Source of the DNA: Pseudomonas sp. PSB18
GTDB taxonomy: Bacteria > Pseudomonadota > Gammaproteobacteria > Pseudomonadales > Pseudomonadaceae
Length of the DNA stretch: 64,000 bases
NCBI RefSeq assembly: GCF_014596565.1
Contig: NZ_NOIN01000011.1
Coordinates: 95,506 to 159,505 of the forward strand
Direction of reading: 5' to 3'
The first letter of the stretch is position 1, and every line of letters starts with the position of its first letter. Positions 43,175 to 51,960 of the stretch are shown here, piece by piece. The position numbers and the translations under genes are program-made. The notes beneath the pieces were generated by a model. The model worked only from the letters and a program-made list of their open reading frames with translations. It had not been told where the DNA came from and did not search any database.

Positions 43175-43423
43175 CGGGTGAAGCTCTCCCTTGCCTTTAC
43201 ATTGGAAAACACGGCCACCTATCCCACCGGTGTCTGGGGCATAATCCGCCGCCGCACTGGATTGAAACGGATCGATGGGCTAAAAGATGCTCGGTGCGAA
43301 ACTAAGTTCAGCACCCTGGGTTCGAAAGTGTGCTGCATTTGAGCGAACAACAATAGCCACTCCTCACATTTTGGCTGACGGCGTGTCCTGATTACCGCCT
43401 TTGGGCCTGCGAGAAAACTATTC

Positions 43424-45715
43424 ATGAAGAAGCTGTGTTTGCTGGGCCTGTTTGTCAGTCTGGCCAGTCAATCCGTATTAGCCAACAACCTGCCAGCCCC
43501 CATAGAGAACAAGGACGCTTTCATCAGCAACCTGATGAAACAAATGACCCTCGAGGAAAAGATCGGCCAGTTGCGCCTGATCAGCATCGGCCCGGAAATG
43601 CCCCGGGAGATGATCCGCAAGGAAATCGCCGCCGGTAACATCGGTGGCACGTTCAACTCCATTACCCGCGCCGAAAACCGTCCGATGCAGGACGCGGCCA
43701 TGCGCAGCCGGTTGAAGATCCCGATGTTCTTCGCCTATGACGTGATCCACGGCCACCGCACCATTTTCCCGATTCCCCTGGCCCTGGCTTCGAGCTGGGA
43801 CATGGACGCCATCTACCACTCCGGCCGCATCGCCGCCCAGGAAGCCGCCGCCGACAGCCTGGACATCACCTTCGCGCCGATGGTCGACATTTCCCGCGAC
43901 CCACGCTGGGGCCGGACCTCAGAAGGCTTTGGCGAAGACACCTACCTGGTGTCGCGCATTGCCGGTGTGATGGTCAAGGCGTTCCAGGGCAACGGTGCCA
44001 ACGCGGCCGACAGCATCATGGCCAGCGTCAAGCACTTTGCCCTGTACGGCGCCGTTGAAGGTGGCCGGGACTACAACACCGTGGACATGAGCCCGGTGAA
44101 AATGTACCAGGACTACCTGCCGCCCTACCGCGCCGCCATCGATGCCGGTGCCGGCGGGGTAATGGTGGCGTTGAACTCCATCAACGGCGTGCCGGCCACG
44201 GCCAACACCTGGCTGATGAACGATCTGCTGCGCAAGGAATGGGGCTTCAAAGGCCTGGCCGTCAGCGATCATGGCGCCATCTTCGAACTGATCAAGCACG
44301 GTGTCGCCCGGGACGGTCGCGAAGCGGCGAAGTTGGCGATCAAGGCCGGCATCGACATGAGCATGAACGACTCGCTGTATGGCAAGGAATTGCCGGGGCT
44401 GCTCAAGTCCGGCGAGATCGAGCAGAGCGACATCGACAACGCCGTGCGTGAAGTGCTCGTCGCCAAGTACGACATGGGCCTGTTCAAGGACCCGTACCTG
44501 CGCATCGGCAAGGCCGAGGATGACCCGGCCGACACCTACGCTGAAAACCGACTGCACCGCAGCGATGCCCGCGACGTGGCACGCCGCAGCATGGTCCTGC
44601 TGGAAAACCGCAACCAGACCCTGCCCCTGAAGAAGAACGCGAAAATCGCCCTGGTCGGCCCGCTGGCCAAGGCACCGATCGACATGATGGGCAGTTGGGC
44701 CGCCGCCGGTCGTCCTGCGCAGTCGGTCACCCTGTTCGACGGCATGAGCCGCGCCCTCGGCGGTGACGCCAAGTTCATCTATGCCCGTGGCGCCAACATC
44801 ACCAGCGACAAGAAGGTGCTCGATTACCTGAACTTCCTCAATTTCGACGCCCCGGAAGTGGTGGACGATCCGCGCCCGGCCCAAGTGCTGATCGACGAAG
44901 CGGTGAAAGCCGCCAAGGACGCCGATGTGGTGGTGGCTGCCGTGGGTGAGTCCCGTGGCATGTCCCATGAGTCTTCGAGCCGCACCGATCTGAACATCCC
45001 CGCCAGCCAGCGCGAGCTGATCAAGGCCCTGAAGGCCACCGGTAAGCCGCTGGTGCTGGTGCTGATGAACGGCCGTCCGTTGTCGTTGCTGGAAGAAAAG
45101 CAGCAGGCCGATGCGATCCTGGAAACCTGGTTCAGCGGCACCGAAGGCGGCAACGCCATCGCCGACGTGCTGTTCGGTGACTACAATCCGTCGGGCAAAC
45201 TGCCGATCACCTTCCCACGCTCCGTGGGTCAGATTCCGACCTACTACAACCACCTGAGCATTGGTCGTCCGTTCACCCCGGGCAAGCCAGGCAACTACAC
45301 CTCACAGTACTTCGACGACACCACCGGCCCGCTGTACCCGTTCGGCTACGGCCTGAGCTACACCGAGTTCAGCCTGTCGGACATGGCCCTGTCCTCCACC
45401 ACGCTGAACAAGACCGGCAAGCTCGACGCCAGCGTGACCGTGGAGAACACCGGCAAGCGTGACGGCGAAACCGTGGTGCAGCTGTACATCCAGGACGTGA
45501 CAGGTTCGATCATCCGCCCGGTGAAGGAACTGAAGAACTTCCAGAAAGTGATGCTCAAGGCCGGCGAGAAGAAGGTCATTCACTTCACCATCAGCGAAGA
45601 CGACCTGAAGTTTTACAACGCCCAGCTCAAGTACGCTGCCGAGCCAGGCAAATTCAACGTGCAGATCGGCCTGGACTCCCAGGATGTGAAACAGCAGAGT
45701 TTTGAGTTGCTCTGA
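43424..45715 (+). CDS. bglX: Periplasmic beta-glucosidase BglX (GH3)
   Basis: 763 residues with a signal peptide (LCLLGLFVSLASQSVLA, cleavage near 20). The GH3 N-domain has the catalytic nucleophile Asp282 in GLAVSDHGAI. The C-domain contains ESRGMSHESSSRTDLNIP, and a C-terminal fibronectin-like domain (about 655-760, SVTVENTGKRDGETVVQLYI) follows. Length matches E. coli BglX (765). It hydrolyses beta-linked glucosides in the periplasm. It is monocistronic, in a unit facing the cardiolipin synthase gene. Confidence 0.95.
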   Translation: MKKLCLLGLFVSLASQSVLANNLPAPIENKDAFISNLMKQMTLEEKIGQLRLISIGPEMPREMIRKEIAAGNIGGTFNSITRAENRPMQDAAMRSRLKIPMFFAYDVIHGHRTIFPIPLALASSWDMDAIYHSGRIAAQEAAADSLDITFAPMVDISRDPRWGRTSEGFGEDTYLVSRIAGVMVKAFQGNGANAADSIMASVKHFALYGAVEGGRDYNTVDMSPVKMYQDYLPPYRAAIDAGAGGVMVALNSINGVPATANTWLMNDLLRKEWGFKGLAVSDHGAIFELIKHGVARDGREAAKLAIKAGIDMSMNDSLYGKELPGLLKSGEIEQSDIDNAVREVLVAKYDMGLFKDPYLRIGKAEDDPADTYAENRLHRSDARDVARRSMVLLENRNQTLPLKKNAKIALVGPLAKAPIDMMGSWAAAGRPAQSVTLFDGMSRALGGDAKFIYARGANITSDKKVLDYLNFLNFDAPEVVDDPRPAQVLIDEAVKAAKDADVVVAAVGESRGMSHESSSRTDLNIPASQRELIKALKATGKPLVLVLMNGRPLSLLEEKQQADAILETWFSGTEGGNAIADVLFGDYNPSGKLPITFPRSVGQIPTYYNHLSIGRPFTPGKPGNYTSQYFDDTTGPLYPFGYGLSYTEFSLSDMALSSTTLNKTGKLDASVTVENTGKRDGETVVQLYIQDVTGSIIRPVKELKNFQKVMLKAGEKKVIHFTISEDDLKFYNAQLKYAAEPGKFNVQIGLDSQDVKQQSFELL

Positions 45716-45736
45716 TCCCAGAGCGACACGACTCCC

Positions 45737-45826
45737 CTGTGGGAGCGAGCCTGCTCGCGATAGCGGCATGTCAGCGACTGAATGGTTGACTGATTCACCG
45801 CTATCGCGAGCAGGCTCGCTCCCACA
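45737..45826. repeat. REP-type inverted repeat pair
   Basis: CTGTGGGAGCGAGCCTGCTC and GAGCAGGCTCGCTCCCACAG enclose a variable centre, between the convergent bglX and clsB genes. Confidence 0.92.
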
Positions 45827-45846
45827 GTTGTTTTGGGGTGTCTGGA

Positions 45847-47004
45847 TCAGCCCCGCCGATCCAGCAGATTCACTACCAACCGATCCACCAGCCCCCACAC
45901 CCGCTGCTTGAAACGCTTCCACAACGGGCGGCGCTGCCAGGCGTCGAGGCTGACTTGCAGGCTTTGGCTGAAGTCCTGCTCGAAGCTTGCCGCCACTGCA
46001 TGGCTGAGTCTGGAATCCAGGGCTTCGAGGTTTGCTTCCAGGTTGAAGCGCAGGTTCCAGTGGTCGAAATTGCAGGAACCGATGCTGACCCAATCGTCCA
46101 CCAGCACCATCTTCAGGTGCAGGAAACACGGCTGGTACTCGAAGATTTTCACACCGGCCTTGAGCAGACGCGGGTAGTAGCGGTGCCCGGCGTAACGCAC
46201 GGACGGATGATCGGTGCGCGGGCCGGTGAGCAACAGGCGCACGTCGATGCCCCGGGCGGCGGCCTTGCGCAAGGAGCGGCGCACGTTCCAGGTTGGCAGG
46301 AAGTACGGCGTCGCCATCCAGATGCGTTTCTGGCCGCTGTTCAAGGCCCGGGACAGCGATTGCAGGATGTCGCGGTGCTGGCGGGCGTCGGCATACGCCA
46401 CCCGGCCCATGCCCTCGCCCGCCGGCGGCACCCGGGGCAGTCGCGGCAAGCCAAAATTGGAGGCCGGTTTCCAGGCCCGGCGATGGCGGTTGGCGAGCCA
46501 CTGGCGATCGAACAGCAACTGCCAGTCCAGCACCAGCGGGCCGACGATTTCCACCATCACTTCGTGCCAGTCGCTGCGGTCGTCGAGGGGGTTCCAGAAC
46601 TCATCGGTCACCCCGGTACCGCCGACCACCGCCAGACGCTGGTCCACCAACAACAGTTTGCGATGGTCGCGGTAGAGATTACGCACCCAGCGGCGCCAGC
46701 TCAGGCGGTTGTAGAAACGCAGTTCCACACCCGCCTCGATCAGGCGGTTACGCAAGCTCAAGGTAAACGCCAGGCTGCCATAGTCATCGAACAGGCAACG
46801 CACCCGGACGCCGCGCTCGGCAGCCTGGACAAGGGCCTGGACCATCGCTTCGGCGCAGGCGCCCGCCTCCACCAGATACAGCTCCAGTTCGACTTGCTCC
46901 TGGGCGCGGGCGATCTCCACGAGCATGCGCGGAAAGAACTGCGGGCCGTCGATCAACAGCTCGAACCGATTGCCTTCACGCCATGGAAAGACCGGGCCGC
47001 TCAT
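45847..47004 (-). CDS. clsB: Cardiolipin synthase ClsB (phospholipase D family)
   Basis: 385 residues with no N-terminal membrane anchor, as in ClsB rather than ClsA. Two HxKxxxxD phosphatidyltransferase motifs are intact: HRKLLLVDQRLAVVGGTG near 115 and HLKMVLVDDWVSIGSCNFDHWNLRFNLE near 296. It forms cardiolipin from phosphatidylglycerol (and possibly phosphatidylethanolamine). It starts one base after the yceI stop, so the two are coupled. Confidence 0.92.
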   Translation of the reverse strand: MSGPVFPWREGNRFELLIDGPQFFPRMLVEIARAQEQVELELYLVEAGACAEAMVQALVQAAERGVRVRCLFDDYGSLAFTLSLRNRLIEAGVELRFYNRLSWRRWVRNLYRDHRKLLLVDQRLAVVGGTGVTDEFWNPLDDRSDWHEVMVEIVGPLVLDWQLLFDRQWLANRHRRAWKPASNFGLPRLPRVPPAGEGMGRVAYADARQHRDILQSLSRALNSGQKRIWMATPYFLPTWNVRRSLRKAAARGIDVRLLLTGPRTDHPSVRYAGHRYYPRLLKAGVKIFEYQPCFLHLKMVLVDDWVSIGSCNFDHWNLRFNLEANLEALDSRLSHAVAASFEQDFSQSLQVSLDAWQRRPLWKRFKQRVWGLVDRLVVNLLDRRG

Positions 47005-47005
47005 G

Positions 47006-47596
47006 TCAGCGCGCCGTGAAGATCAGCACCGCATTCACCGGCACCGAAAGGCTGATAGCCGACAACCCGGCCATTTTCCGCAACGTCTCCAGCCCCGGCG
47101 CCAGGTCGAAGTCCGCCGCGTTGAGCACCACCGGCTCCAGGGTCACCACCTGGAAGCGGTGTTCATCTAGGCGTGTCGCCAGGAGTTCGACGTTGTACTC
47201 GTGTTGCTTGCCGTGCAAATCCACGGTCAGCGGCAGGCGCAGTTCCAGTTGTGCGCCGTTGGCCAGGTCCTGGATCGGCAACAGGTCGATCTGCGCGGTG
47301 ACGATGGCTTCGCCGAACTGCTTGATGTCGAACAGTTCGGCGCGCATGCGCTCGTCCCGCAAGGGGATACCACTGTTGATCGATTCCAGCTCCACTTCCA
47401 GCCGCGCCAGCCCCTTGGGTTGGACCTGGCCATGCAGCACCAGGAAGCGCTGGACCTCGGAAACATTGCCATTCTTACTGCTGATGAACGACAACCGTGA
47501 CGATTCGCCGTCCAGGTACCAGTCGGCCCGAACGGGCAGCGCAGCGCCAGCCAGCAGCAAGGTCGCGACAGCGACGGAAAGAAACCGCTTGAACAT
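47006..47596 (-). CDS. YceI family periplasmic protein
   Basis: 196 residues from the ATG at 47596. A signal peptide (RFLSVAVATLLLAGAALPVRA) precedes a lipocalin-like YceI barrel (DWYLDGESSRLSFISSKNGNVSEVQRF ... LRLPLTVDLHGKQHEYNVELLATRLDEHRF). YceI proteins bind polyprenyl or isoprenoid-like lipids. Coupling with a cardiolipin synthase hints at an envelope-lipid role. Confidence 0.9.
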   Translation of the reverse strand: MFKRFLSVAVATLLLAGAALPVRADWYLDGESSRLSFISSKNGNVSEVQRFLVLHGQVQPKGLARLEVELESINSGIPLRDERMRAELFDIKQFGEAIVTAQIDLLPIQDLANGAQLELRLPLTVDLHGKQHEYNVELLATRLDEHRFQVVTLEPVVLNAADFDLAPGLETLRKMAGLSAISLSVPVNAVLIFTAR

Positions 47597-47693
47597 ACAC
47601 ACTCGGAGGGCAGATAAACCTGTGGCGAACCTTAACCGGGCCGAGGGCGCTTGCAAACTGTCTGTTTAATCCATCGTCAGCAAACACACAGAT

Positions 47694-47822
47694 CCTGTGG
47701 CGAGGGGATTTATCCCCGCTGGGGTGCAAAGCGCCCCCAAAAAACTATCAGCCACCGCGATGAGACAGACAGGACGCAGGGGGTCGCTTCGCAACCCAGC
47801 GGGGATAAATCCCCTCGCCACA
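47694..47822. repeat. Intergenic inverted repeat, GAGGGGATTTATCCCC family (long form)
   Basis: CCTGTGGCGAGGGGATTTAT at the left and ATAAATCCCCTCGCCACAAG at the right flank a centre with GCTGGGG/CCCAGC and GGTCGCTTCGCAACCC. It is the same long form as at 1493. Confidence 0.85.
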
Positions 47823-47842
47823 AGGTTCGCGTCGATCCAGGC

Positions 47843-48154
47843 TCACGGCTCCAACCGACACCCCTGGCGCTCCCCCAACCACCGCGCGCTGTTGCTGCGT
47901 CCCAGCCCGGAGACCGTCACGCGTTTCGCTTCAGGGGTTTCGAGAAAGTCACTGATAGGCACCGACTGTTTCACGTAGCCACGGCAGTAGTCGGCCGGTT
48001 GCCCCATCACGTAACGACACGAGCAATACTCCTTGGCGGTGTAGGCGCTGATGATGTCGGGGAACGCCCGCAGCGCCACCCGATCGATCCAGAGCCAACC
48101 GAACAGCGCGATCAGCAATGCCACCACCAAGGTCAGCCATGGTCTACGCCTCAT
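47843..48154 (-). CDS. Small membrane-anchored Cys-containing protein
   Basis: 103 residues. One N-terminal helix (WLTLVVALLIALFGWLWI) precedes an extracytoplasmic part with CSCRYVMGQPADYCRGYV, and a final Cys near residue 99, suiting disulphides. Its ATG overlaps the stop of the serine hydrolase gene (ATGA), so the two are translated together. This suggests it serves as a partner, although this is inference. No named family was recognised with certainty. Confidence 0.75.
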   Translation of the reverse strand: MRRRPWLTLVVALLIALFGWLWIDRVALRAFPDIISAYTAKEYCSCRYVMGQPADYCRGYVKQSVPISDFLETPEAKRVTVSGLGRSNSARWLGERQGCRLEP

Positions 48155-49245
48155 GGTTGCACCGCCCCGGCGAACGCCGCCATGACGCGCTTGAGCAATT
48201 CGTTATGGCGATAGCTGCCGTCGCGATCGTCACCGTATCGCACAACGACCAACCGGGCGCTGGGGATGACATACAACGCCTGCCCCCAATGCCCAAGCGC
48301 AGCGTAGGTGTCCGCCGGCGCATCGGGCCAGGGACGAAGGGTGGAGTCGGCGGCGCGGTTTAGCCACCAGTGTCCGCCGGGCACGGCCTCGTCCTGGCCG
48401 GCCTGGAACCGGGCGAAGGGTTCGCGATTGAACGCCACCCACTCCTTGGGAATCAGTTGCCGCTCGCCCCAGCGGCCATCGCGTTGCATCAGCAAGCCGA
48501 CACGGGCCAGGTCGCGGGCGGTGAGGTAGGCATAGGACGAACCGACAAAGGTGCCGCTGGCATCGGTTTCCCAAACAGCATGGTGGATGCCCAGGGGGTC
48601 GAACAACGCCGTCCAGGGATAGTCGGGGTATCGCGCCGGGCCGACGATATTTTTCAAGGCCGCCGCCAGCAGGTTGCTGTCGCCGCTGGAATAACGGAAC
48701 GACTGCCCCGGTGGACTGTAACGTTCGTGTTGTGCGGTGAACGCCGCCATGTCGCGACGTCCTCGGGTGTAGAGCATCGCCACCACTGAGGAATGGAGCG
48801 GTGCGTATTCGTAGTCTTCCTGCCAGTCCAGGCCCGAGGCCCAGTGGAAAAGATCGGCCAGGGTCAAGTCAGGCGAGTGGCCCAACGCGGGGTAATACCG
48901 GGCCACCGGATCCTGCAGGGCGAACCGTTGTTCACCGTAGGCCACGCCAAACACCGTCGCCATCAGGCTTTTGCTGATGGACCAGGTCAGGTGCGGGGTG
49001 TCGGCGCTGGTGGGGCCGGCGTAGCGCTCATAGACCAGGCGACCGTCCTGAATCACCAGCAGCGCGTCAGTGCGAATGCCTTGACGGGTGGCGTCGTCAC
49101 GCGGCGGAAAAGCATATTGCTCGAGGGCTTCGATGCTCGACCCGGCGGGCGTCGGGCCGATTGGCCATTGCTCGCCAGGCCAGTCTTCGGCATGGATGCT
49201 CAGGTTGAACAGCAGGAGCGGAATCAGGAACCAGCCTTTGCGCAT
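48151..49245 (-). CDS. Serine hydrolase, class C beta-lactamase-like fold
   Basis: 364 residues with a signal peptide (GWFLIPLLLFNLSIHAE). The SxxK catalytic motif is SISK (near residue 92, within LTWSISKSLMATVFG), YxN-like YSSGDSN follows near 186, and there is a C-terminal HWGQALYVIP region (near 312). It belongs to the broad penicillin-binding-protein-like esterase/peptidase group; true beta-lactamase activity is not implied. It is coupled to the small Cys protein downstream. Confidence 0.85.
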   Translation of the reverse strand: MRKGWFLIPLLLFNLSIHAEDWPGEQWPIGPTPAGSSIEALEQYAFPPRDDATRQGIRTDALLVIQDGRLVYERYAGPTSADTPHLTWSISKSLMATVFGVAYGEQRFALQDPVARYYPALGHSPDLTLADLFHWASGLDWQEDYEYAPLHSSVVAMLYTRGRRDMAAFTAQHERYSPPGQSFRYSSGDSNLLAAALKNIVGPARYPDYPWTALFDPLGIHHAVWETDASGTFVGSSYAYLTARDLARVGLLMQRDGRWGERQLIPKEWVAFNREPFARFQAGQDEAVPGGHWWLNRAADSTLRPWPDAPADTYAALGHWGQALYVIPSARLVVVRYGDDRDGSYRHNELLKRVMAAFAGAVQP

Positions 49246-49304
49246 ATGGTGGGGCTCGGAGGATTGAACCGGTTGAGCTTAATCGAGGTTGATGACGGTT
49301 TCAG

Positions 49305-49413
49305 GATCGTTCCCACGCTCCTGCGTGGGAATGACGCAACGGACGCTCCGCGTTCGGCTCTGGGGACGCGGAGCGTCCCGGGCTGCATTCCCACGCGGAG
49401 CGTGGGAACGATC
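49305..49413. repeat. Long inverted repeat, GATCGTTCCCACGC family
   Basis: GATCGTTCCCACGCTC pairs with GAGCGTGGGAACGATC; inner arms GGACGCTCCGCGT and ACGCGGAGCGTCC also pair. It is a different family from the REP-type pairs and lies just upstream of the ols promoter. Confidence 0.85.
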
Positions 49414-49437
49414 AATCAACAGGCGGATCCTTGAGGG

Positions 49438-49477
49438 CTGTCACATAAGCATCACCAAAGCTTCATGGCGATGACAC
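49438..49477 (+). promoter_or_regulatory. Probable Pho box upstream of olsBA
   Basis: Seven-base units spaced by four bases, CTGTCAC-ATAA-GCATCAC-CAAA-GCTTCAT, match the PhoB direct-repeat pattern (consensus CTGTCAT). The first unit matches 6 of 7. TACATAG about 20 bases further could serve as the -10. The downstream ornithine-lipid genes are classic phosphate-starvation genes. Confidence 0.6.
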
Positions 49478-49574
49478 CGGGGCTACATAGCCTGACTTTG
49501 CACAACATGGCTGCATAAAGAAAGTCGATTGGCTCAACCCCAAGACGGGTACACAGCCCGCACGGAGATTCGCT

Positions 49575-50330
49575 ATGACTCAGATCGCCCGCATCAGCGA
49601 CACCGGCAATGAACGCCGCCTGCAAGCCGAACGCCTGCTCGGCGTCCAGGCTTTGCAAGAAGCCCAAGCCCTGCGCTTCAACGTCTTCAGCGGCGAATTC
49701 AACGCCAAGCTCAAGGGCGCGGAAATGGGTCTGGACATGGATGACTACGATGTTCACTGCGCCCACATCGGCGTACGCGACCTGAACACCGGCCGCCTCG
49801 TGGCGACCACCCGCCTGCTCGACCACCGAGCCGCCAGCAGCCTGGGCCGTTTCTACAGTGAAGAGGAATTCAACCTCCACGGCCTGATCCACCTAAAGGG
49901 TCCGATCCTGGAAATCGGCCGTACCTGCGTCGACCCGGCCTACCGCAACGGCGGCACCATCGCGGTGCTCTGGGGTGAACTGGCCGAAGTCCTGAACGAA
50001 GGCGGCTACAGCTACCTGATGGGGTGCGCGAGCATTCCGATGCAGGACGGTGGCATCCAGGCCCAGGCGATCATGCAGCGCCTGCGTGAACGCTACCTGT
50101 GCACCGACCACCTTCAAGCCGAACCGAAAAAGCCGCTGCCGGCCCTCGACGTACCGTCCAACGTCATCGCCGAAATGCCGCCGCTGCTCAAGGCGTACAT
50201 GCGCCTGGGTGCGAAGATCTGCGGCGAGCCGTGCTGGGACGAAGACTTCCAGGTGGCCGACGTGTTTATCCTGCTCAAGCGCGACGACCTCTGCCCACGC
50301 TACGCCCGCCACTTCAAGGCAGCGGTGTGA
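49575..50330 (+). CDS. olsB: L-ornithine N(alpha)-acyltransferase OlsB
   Basis: 251 residues of the hemolysin-like GNAT family: LQEAQALRFNVFSGEFNAKLKG near residue 25, TGRLVATTRLL, LEIGRTCVDPAYRNGGTIAVLWGEL near 108-135, and GCASIPMQDGG. It transfers a 3-hydroxyacyl group from ACP to ornithine, making lyso-ornithine lipid. Its stop overlaps the olsA start (TGATG). A Pho box lies about 100 bases upstream. Confidence 0.93.
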   Translation: MTQIARISDTGNERRLQAERLLGVQALQEAQALRFNVFSGEFNAKLKGAEMGLDMDDYDVHCAHIGVRDLNTGRLVATTRLLDHRAASSLGRFYSEEEFNLHGLIHLKGPILEIGRTCVDPAYRNGGTIAVLWGELAEVLNEGGYSYLMGCASIPMQDGGIQAQAIMQRLRERYLCTDHLQAEPKKPLPALDVPSNVIAEMPPLLKAYMRLGAKICGEPCWDEDFQVADVFILLKRDDLCPRYARHFKAAV

Positions 50331-51121
50331 TGAGCCGGTTGCGGGTGTACGCGCGTATCGCGCGAGTGCTGCTGGTGGTGACGCTGGGCCTGACGATGGC
50401 CAGCGTGTTCAGCCTGTTCGAGCGCCTGGGGCTCGCCAACTCCATGATGCGTCGTCAGCGCTGGTCGCGATTCTTCATGGCACGCCTGAGCAACGCGCTG
50501 CCCTTTTCCGTGACTGTCCACGGTCAGTTGCCACAGCGACCGATGTTGTGGGTCAGTAATCACGTGTCCTGGACCGACATCCCGCTGCTGGGCATGCTCA
50601 CGCCATTGTCGTTCCTGTCCAAGGCTGAAGTGCGCACCTGGCCGGTGGCGGGTTGGCTGGCGGCCAAGGCCGGCAGCCTGTTTATCCGGCGCGGTTCGGG
50701 TGACAGCCAGTTGATCCGCAAGCAGATGAGCCGTCATCTGGAACAGGCGCATCCGCTGCTGATGTTCCCGGAAGGCACCACCACCGACGGCCGTTCGTTG
50801 CGCACGTTCCACGGTCGCCTGCTGTCGGCGGCCATCGACGCCGACGTAGCGTTGCAGCCCGTGGCGATCCGTTACCTGCGCAACGGCGAGCCTGATTCGC
50901 TGGCGCCGTTCATAGGCGATGACGACTTGTTGTCACACCTGATGCGCTTGTTCAGTAACGACCTGGGGGATGTGCACATCCACCTGCTGCAGCCCATCGC
51001 TTGTCACGGCCAGGAACGTGCGGCCCTGGCCTTCCAGGCGCAGCAGGCGGTGCACAAGGCCTTGTTCGGTGTAGTTCCCGAGAAGCAACAGGCGCCGATG
51101 CGCCCGGCCATTGCGGCTTGA
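50330..51121 (+). CDS. olsA: Lyso-ornithine lipid O-acyltransferase OlsA
   Basis: 263 residues from the ATG at 50330. An N-terminal membrane helix (RVLLVVTLGLTMASVFSLF) precedes the PlsC acyltransferase motifs: NHVSWTDIPLL (HX4D), SLFIRRGSG and FPEGTTTDG. It acylates lyso-ornithine lipid in the second step. It is coupled to olsB, forming the phosphate-free membrane-lipid pathway. Confidence 0.93.
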   Translation: MSRLRVYARIARVLLVVTLGLTMASVFSLFERLGLANSMMRRQRWSRFFMARLSNALPFSVTVHGQLPQRPMLWVSNHVSWTDIPLLGMLTPLSFLSKAEVRTWPVAGWLAAKAGSLFIRRGSGDSQLIRKQMSRHLEQAHPLLMFPEGTTTDGRSLRTFHGRLLSAAIDADVALQPVAIRYLRNGEPDSLAPFIGDDDLLSHLMRLFSNDLGDVHIHLLQPIACHGQERAALAFQAQQAVHKALFGVVPEKQQAPMRPAIAA

Positions 51122-51143
51122 TCCGAAACCCTTGCGCAATCCC

Positions 51144-51235
51144 CTGTGGGGGCGAACCTGCTCGCGATAGCGGTCTGACATTCAGTGGAGATGTTGACTG
51201 TTACACCGCTATCGCGAGCAGGCTCGCTCCCACAG
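51144..51235. repeat. REP-type inverted repeat pair overlapping the acpH 3' end
   Basis: CTGTGGGGGCGAACCTGCTC and GAGCAGGCTCGCTCCCACAG are the arms. The right arm supplies the last eight codons and the stop of the facing acpH gene. Confidence 0.9.
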
Positions 51236-51802
51236 GTGGTTCGTCGCAAACGCTTGAAGCTGCGGATAGAACAAGCGGAAATCCTCGCTCAACGGCTCAT
51301 AAAGCCGGATCAACTCTTCCATCGCGCCAGCCAGCTCCTCCGGCCGGGACAGACGTCGGGAAATACCCCGCAGCACCTGCCCGAGCACTTCGAATTCCTG
51401 GTAGGACCCCAGCCAGTCATCCGCGGCCATGTACGGCGCGATGTGCGCAAGACGTCCCGGCAGTTGCGGTTCGTCGGCCAGCACCCGGTACACCCTGGAC
51501 GTAAAGTCCGCCAGCGCACCGTCGCCATACAACGCCCAATCCCGGGCCAGGCAATGGTCGAAAAACACGTCCAGCACGATGCCGGCGTAGCGCCGCCGCA
51601 CCGTGGAAAAACGCGACAACGCAGTATCCACCAGCGGGTGGCGGTCGGTGTACTGGTCGATGCGCCGATGCAGGGCAATGCCCGCTTCGATCCGTGGGTC
51701 GTAGGTGCCTTGCAGCGGTCCCTTGACGAAATCGCCATAGAGACTGCCGAGCAGTTGTTCCCGGCCGGTGCCGCCGAGGTGCAGGTGCGCGAGATAGTTC
51801 AT
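51209..51802 (-). CDS. acpH: Acyl carrier protein phosphodiesterase AcpH
   Basis: 197 residues. The N-terminus MNYLAHLHLGG and the metal/catalytic segment LLGSLYGDFVKG, GIALHRRIDQYTDRHP and VLDVFFDHCLARDW match the HD-like AcpH family. It removes phosphopantetheine from acyl carrier protein. The final residues LWERACSR and the TAG are encoded by a REP-type repeat arm; they replace or extend the native C-terminus. Confidence 0.9.
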   Translation of the reverse strand: MNYLAHLHLGGTGREQLLGSLYGDFVKGPLQGTYDPRIEAGIALHRRIDQYTDRHPLVDTALSRFSTVRRRYAGIVLDVFFDHCLARDWALYGDGALADFTSRVYRVLADEPQLPGRLAHIAPYMAADDWLGSYQEFEVLGQVLRGISRRLSRPEELAGAMEELIRLYEPLSEDFRLFYPQLQAFATNHLWERACSR

Positions 51803-51829
51803 GACCGGCAGCTTAGCATCGTCGCGCTC

Positions 51830-51929
51830 ATATCGTTATAACCCGATATAGCGATTTGTTCGGTATTCAGATCAAATCCATATTGGTATATCGCGAAATA
51901 ACGATTTAAGGTTCGCTTCATCGCGATAT
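51830..51929. promoter_or_regulatory. Operator cluster upstream of the ArsR-type regulator
   Basis: ATATCG (51830-51835) faces CGATAT (51844-51849), and ATATCGCGA (51888-51896) faces TCGCGATAT (51921-51929). These inverted motifs fill an AT-rich stretch just before the regulator gene at 51961. They are the likely autoregulatory sites of the arsR-MFS-xenB operon. Confidence 0.6.
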
Positions 51930-51960
51930 AGCGTTTTACTCACCCATACGAACTGCCCTC

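Noticed and set aside
48151..49245. A beta-lactamase resistance gene
   Set aside because: The SxxK fold is shared by many esterases and peptidases. The typical AmpC YAN and KTG context is not present, so only serine hydrolase is claimed.
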